Positions 60,423-64,000 of a DNA stretch of 64,000 nucleotides are shown here, one piece after another. The notes beneath the pieces were generated by a model. It saw only the letters and a list, made by a program, of their open reading frames with translations. It was not told where the DNA came from and did no database searches. This DNA comes from Planctomycetaceae bacterium (GTDB taxonomy: Bacteria > Planctomycetota > Planctomycetia > Pirellulales > Thermoguttaceae): the NCBI GenBank assembly GCA_012719125.1, contig JAAYAY010000024.1, positions 62,001 to 126,000 on the forward strand, given 5' to 3'. How positions within the stretch are numbered: position 1 is the first letter of the stretch; each line of letters starts with the position of its first letter. The position numbers were made by a program, and so were the translations under genes.

Positions 60423-62432
60423 CTACTTCCGTCCCGACCACTCCAGCATCTGCGCCTCCAAATCGCACGGGTAGGAGACTTCCACGTCGACGATCCCGCC
60501 CGAAGCGTCTCGCTTCGCCGTCAGCCTGGGCATCACCAGGCCGGCATAGGAGGCCAGGTTGAGCTTCTTGTATCGGGCCGCGACTTCGTCGCGAAGGGCC
60601 GGATCGAAACGGGTCCCGTACTTGAGAATCATCTCCTCGGCCGCCTTCCGGTCGCCCTCCGACTTGATCCGCTGAACCTCGGCCAGCAGCCGCCCGACGC
60701 CTTCCCGCCAGGCAGCCACGCCGGCCATTACGTAATAGGTCTTCCCGTCCCGCTTCTTCACCGCGATCGCGTCGGTGTGCTCCATGAGCCAGTGCACGAT
60801 CATCTGGCGGTTCCGCATGTGGGCTTCTTCGATCTGGGTGCCCTCCGTGATCCGGCGAAGCTGGGCCAGGGCGTTCCGCGTGTACGACTCGTAGGCCGTC
60901 TTCTCGATGTCCGCCAGATCCTTCTCTTCAACCAACCCCAGTTCGACCAGCTTCCGATTGCCGATGAACCACAGGGCGACCAGATCGGCCCGTGCCTCTT
61001 CCAGGGTCGAATAGTATTCGCCGATGATCGTGGCCGGGTCGACCTTGAGCCCCTCGGCATTCTTCCCCGACGCATGCCCGATGACCTCGTGCATGTTGAC
61101 TTCCAGGTCGAGGGCTAGGGTGGACCACTTGAGCGAACGCTGGAATTCTTCGTCGGTCCAGCAGAACTCCCGCCTTGCTTCCTTGGAGGTCGATTCGTCC
61201 CGCGCCTCGATCACGTTGCTCAGCGAAACCGACTTGCTGCCGTACATCTCGCGAATGTCGGCCGCATTGGGCAGATTGATCCCGATCATCGAAACGGGCC
61301 CCGCATCGCCCGTGGCCACCACGATCTGAATCGCCTTGGCCGAAATGCCCTTCACCTCGTCTTTGCGGAACTTGGGATCGAACGACATGTGGTCCTCGAA
61401 CCACTGGGCGTTCTTGGCGATCTTGGCGATCAGTTCCATCTTGTGCGGGTCGTCGAAGTAGACAATCCCCTCGAAGGCGCCCTTCTGCCCGCGAGCGTCG
61501 AGATAGACCTCGATGAACCCGTTGATCGTGTCGACGGGCGAGTCCGTGTCCTCGACCCAGGCGATGTTGTACGCCCGAAAATCGATGGGGCTGCCGGTCC
61601 GGTAGTACTGGGCCATGTACGCCAGGGCCCGGGCCATCTGCGGCGTGGCGTAGGGAATCGCGTCTTCCAGGTGACCGACGATCGCGTTGATCTCCTTGGC
61701 GTATAGCCCGGGCGGAACCACGTCGTCGAACCCGCCTCGCCAGATCAACTCGCGGAGCTTGCCGTCGTGCTTCACCAGCGTCGAGTTGAGCGGGTAGCGT
61801 TCCTTAAAACCCTCCAGGTCCTTGACCGTCACGCCGCGGTAGAAGCTGTTGCAGCTTTCCTTCAGAATGTCCTTCCCCTCGCCCGGGGCGCTGTTCGTGC
61901 ACGTGGAATCGGCCGACGGATCGGCCAGGATCGGCCATATTCGCTCGATGAATTGCACAGTCGACTCATCCTGCCGTTTGGGCAGCTTCGCTCCGTTCTT
62001 CTCGGCCGTCTGGGCCGCCTTCAAGAACGCCTCGCGAGAGGTCTTGATGACGTTCTTCTTGCTGGTGATCGTGTTGTGGACACCGTTGTTCACCCAGAAC
62101 AGCTTCGTATAGCGGCGGATCTCGGCCAGCGTGTCGCCGTCGATCCCGTCGCTGTGCGTCACGATTTCCTCCAGCAGATCCCGAAGCATCGGTGAATGTC
62201 GATACTTCTGGTGGAGAAAGATGTCTCGCCCTGCAATGGCCGCCTCGGTGAGGTGATAGATCAACGTTTTCTCGCCCAGCGGCAACTCGTCGAACCCGTC
62301 GCAATAGATCTGTACGACGTCGACGTCGTCGACCCGCTCGAGCAGGTACTTCCGCTCGGGTTCGGCGGAGATCAACGGTGAGACGAAAAACAGGATCAGT
62401 AGAACGGCAAGAGGCAATCGGGATCGGAGCAT
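60423..62432 (-). CDS. Dipeptidyl-peptidase III homologue (peptidase M49)
   Basis: 669 residues with a signal peptide (LPLAVLLILFFVSPLISA), so it is exported. The zinc site is HEVIGH at 448-453, i.e. H-E-x-x-G-H rather than the six-residue HELLGH-type spacing text of animal enzymes, and the second motif EEARAD is at 478-483 (EExxxD/E). Conserved regions around it (ALDLEVNMHEVIGHASGKN, IGEYYSTLEEARADLVALWF) fit M49. It should remove dipeptides or act as a related metallopeptidase outside the cytoplasm. The YhhN gene follows. Confidence 0.9.
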   Translation of the reverse strand: MLRSRLPLAVLLILFFVSPLISAEPERKYLLERVDDVDVVQIYCDGFDELPLGEKTLIYHLTEAAIAGRDIFLHQKYRHSPMLRDLLEEIVTHSDGIDGDTLAEIRRYTKLFWVNNGVHNTITSKKNVIKTSREAFLKAAQTAEKNGAKLPKRQDESTVQFIERIWPILADPSADSTCTNSAPGEGKDILKESCNSFYRGVTVKDLEGFKERYPLNSTLVKHDGKLRELIWRGGFDDVVPPGLYAKEINAIVGHLEDAIPYATPQMARALAYMAQYYRTGSPIDFRAYNIAWVEDTDSPVDTINGFIEVYLDARGQKGAFEGIVYFDDPHKMELIAKIAKNAQWFEDHMSFDPKFRKDEVKGISAKAIQIVVATGDAGPVSMIGINLPNAADIREMYGSKSVSLSNVIEARDESTSKEARREFCWTDEEFQRSLKWSTLALDLEVNMHEVIGHASGKNAEGLKVDPATIIGEYYSTLEEARADLVALWFIGNRKLVELGLVEEKDLADIEKTAYESYTRNALAQLRRITEGTQIEEAHMRNRQMIVHWLMEHTDAIAVKKRDGKTYYVMAGVAAWREGVGRLLAEVQRIKSEGDRKAAEEMILKYGTRFDPALRDEVAARYKKLNLASYAGLVMPRLTAKRDASGGIVDVEVSYPCDLEAQMLEWSGRK

Positions 62433-62484
62433 TGGCAGTATCCTTCTTCACGAGAAGTCGGCATGAACGGTCACGGCAGATCCG

Positions 62485-62562
62485 TAGGTACCGCGCCGCC
62501 GCACGGTTCCTTGAAGTGGAATATCGCCCGCGAATTCAGGAACCGTGCGGCGCCCGGTACCC
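62485..62562. repeat. Dispersed GGTGCCGGGCGCCGC inverted repeat, copy 3
   Basis: Left arm from 62485 (TAGGTACCGCGCCGCCGCAC then GGTTCCTT), right arm 62538-62562 = AGGAACCGTGCGGCGCCCGG then TACCC. Best-preserved pair of this family in the window. Confidence 0.75.
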
Positions 62563-62700
62563 ACTCTGCCCATGATACCGCGTATTGTGAACCAGCCAAG
62601 GGCTCCGGATGTTGCGGCCGGTACTGAATCCGAGGTATGATTCGTCGCATAGCCGCCTTGCCGCCCAAAACGATGCCAACAGCCAATGGGGAGGACACCC

Positions 62701-64000
62701 ATGTCGGAACCCACGAGACGAGCCTTCCTGAAAAGATCTGTCGCCCTCGGTGCCGTCGCCGGTGCCACGGCCTTGGACGCCCTTGCCGCCCAAGGCGCCG
62801 AGCCCGACACGCCGGCGCCCTCGCCGGGCACCTTCACGCTCACGCGCCGGATCCCTGCCGAAACCGGCTACGACCTGGTCGTCTGCGGCGGAGGCCCCGC
62901 CGGTACGGCCGCCGCGATCTGCGCCGCCCGGCTGGGGGCCAAGGTGCTGTTGGTCGAGGCAATGGGCTGCCTCGGCGGCACGGGCACCGCGGCCCTGGTC
63001 AACGCCTTCGATCCCATGGGCGACGGCAAGCGGATGCTCGTGGGCGGGCTGATGCGAGAAATCGTCGAGACCATGTATGAGCGTAACTTCCTCAAGCCCA
63101 ACGTCAACCCCGACACTTGGCGCAAAGACTTCCACCATTGGACCCCTTTCCAGGTCGAGGGATACAAGCTGGTTCTCGACGAACTGGTCACCGCGGCAGG
63201 CGTCGACGTGCGGTTTTTTACCCGGCTCATCGACGTCGACGCCGATCGAGACGGCAAGACCGTCCACGGCGTCGTCCTGCAGAACATCGAAGGCTACCGC
63301 TACGTGGCCGCCCCCAAGTTTGTCGACGCGACGGGCGATGCCGTGCTCACCGATCTGTGCGGCGCACCCTGCCGCGAGGCGGGCCGCGATACGCCGGCCC
63401 CCATGGCCGCCACGCTCTGCTCGCTCCACGCCGGAATCGATTGGTCGCGGATGGGAAACCAGCAGCAGGCCGTCGAGAAGGCGGTCGCCGACGGGTTCTT
63501 TACCCAGCCCGACAAGCACCTGCCCGGCATGCAGCGGGTGAACGAAACGGTCGGGTTCCTCAACGCCGGGCACCTGTTTCGCATGAACGCCCTGAAGTGC
63601 AAGGACCTCACCGAGGGCGCCATGCTCGGCCGCCGGCTCATTCAGGAGTACCTGGCGTTCTATCACAAGTATGTTACCGGCTGCGAGAACATGCAGTTGG
63701 TCGTCAGCGGATCGCTCATCGGGGTTCGCGAATCGCGGCGGATCGTGGGCGAGTACGAACTTACCTACGACGATTACATCGCCCGGCGCCAGTTCCCCGA
63801 CCAGATCGCCGTGTTCAACAAGTCGGTCGACATCCACCCCTACGACTGCACCGAGCAGGAGTATCAGCGTTACTACCAGGAATACACCAAGACGGGCCGG
63901 CTCAATCCCGGTGACTGCTTTGGCATCCCCTACGGCATCCTGGTGCCCAAGGGGTGGAAGAACCTGTGGGTGGCCGGCCGCTGCAACTCCAGTGACGTGC
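62701..64000 (+). CDS. Tat-exported FAD-dependent oxidoreductase, N-terminal part
   Basis: 433 codons, running off the right edge. ATG 62701 follows GGGGAGG. A Tat signal (TRRAFLKRSVALGAVAGATA) indicates export in folded form. FAD-binding Rossmann motif YDLVVCGGGPAGTAAAICAA, then VLLVEAMGCLGGTGTAALVN, the GGTGT block of the FAD_oxidored group. FVDATGDAVLTDLCGAPCRE is the second FAD contact. VSGSLIGVRESRRIVGEYEL and the later NLWVAGRCNSSD are as in this family. Such proteins are frequent in planctomycetes with unknown substrates; some are annotated as xanthan-lyase-associated. Confidence 0.88.
   Translation, partial: MSEPTRRAFLKRSVALGAVAGATALDALAAQGAEPDTPAPSPGTFTLTRRIPAETGYDLVVCGGGPAGTAAAICAARLGAKVLLVEAMGCLGGTGTAALVNAFDPMGDGKRMLVGGLMREIVETMYERNFLKPNVNPDTWRKDFHHWTPFQVEGYKLVLDELVTAAGVDVRFFTRLIDVDADRDGKTVHGVVLQNIEGYRYVAAPKFVDATGDAVLTDLCGAPCREAGRDTPAPMAATLCSLHAGIDWSRMGNQQQAVEKAVADGFFTQPDKHLPGMQRVNETVGFLNAGHLFRMNALKCKDLTEGAMLGRRLIQEYLAFYHKYVTGCENMQLVVSGSLIGVRESRRIVGEYELTYDDYIARRQFPDQIAVFNKSVDIHPYDCTEQEYQRYYQEYTKTGRLNPGDCFGIPYGILVPKGWKNLWVAGRCNSSDV

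Overview
The window looks like a chromosomal piece of a Planctomycetota bacterium, probably a Pirellulales relative. This rests on gene content and style, not on a database search: high GC, a long three-helix SecE, Tat-exported Gfo/Idh/MocA oxidoreductases, a PEP-CTERM protein, disordered acidic tails on transcription proteins, many planctomycete-type secreted unknowns, and a high density of short palindromic intergenic repeats. It is accessory chromosome next to a very conserved core; I see no phage, IS transposase or CRISPR array.

1-19.2 kb, minus strand: the translation/transcription superoperon. In reading order it runs: sigma-70 family factor, tRNA-Thr(TGT), tRNA-Tyr(GTA), tRNA-Gly(TCC), tRNA-Thr(GGT), tuf, tRNA-Trp(CCA), secE, nusG, rplK, rplA, rplJ, rplL, rpoB, rpoC, rpsL, rpsG, fusA (cut by the window edge). 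The four tRNAs plus tuf match the E. coli thrU-tyrU-glyT-thrT-tufB order. A sigma-70-like promoter precedes the tRNAs, an intrinsic terminator separates rpsG from fusA, and a 20-codon reading frame with a strong ribosome site precedes rpsL.

19.2-31 kb: a secreted unknown, a conserved small protein, a Tex-family RNA-binding protein with a 260-residue disordered insertion, a small protein, and a signalling group: STAS anti-sigma antagonist, LOG-family protein, a tiny membrane protein, an HPt protein and a receiver-PP2C phosphatase. Next come debris of an EF-hand protein and of a potassium-channel RCK domain, a PEP-CTERM protein, and an AT-richer intergenic stretch.

31-38 kb, minus strand: two close Gfo/Idh/MocA paralogues flank an AlgX/AlgJ-like and AlgI/MBOAT-like pair with a small membrane-anchored protein, plus a TolB-like beta-propeller. 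This looks like an exopolysaccharide O-acylation locus beside sugar oxidoreductases.

38-51 kb: sugar and aminosugar metabolism: class III aminotransferase, sodium/solute symporter, DeoR regulator, LsrF/FbaB-type aldolase, fucose/arabinose-isomerase-like protein, FGGY kinase, amidohydrolase, N-acetylglucosamine-6-phosphate deacetylase and a xylose-isomerase-like TIM barrel. The DeoR/aldolase/isomerase/kinase cluster has a clear promoter and operator candidates and resembles a complete isomerase-kinase-aldolase route for an unidentified sugar.

51-64 kb: a HigBA-type toxin-antitoxin pair with a palindromic operator inside its promoter, a CDF metal transporter, an alpha/beta hydrolase broken by one in-frame TAG, a CPBP membrane protease fused to a large unknown domain, a methyltransferase, two transglutaminase-like paralogues (one lacking the catalytic Cys), a YhhN-family membrane protein, an M49 dipeptidyl-peptidase III homologue, and a Tat-exported FAD oxidoreductase running off the right edge. 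Several dispersed inverted-repeat families occupy the gaps.
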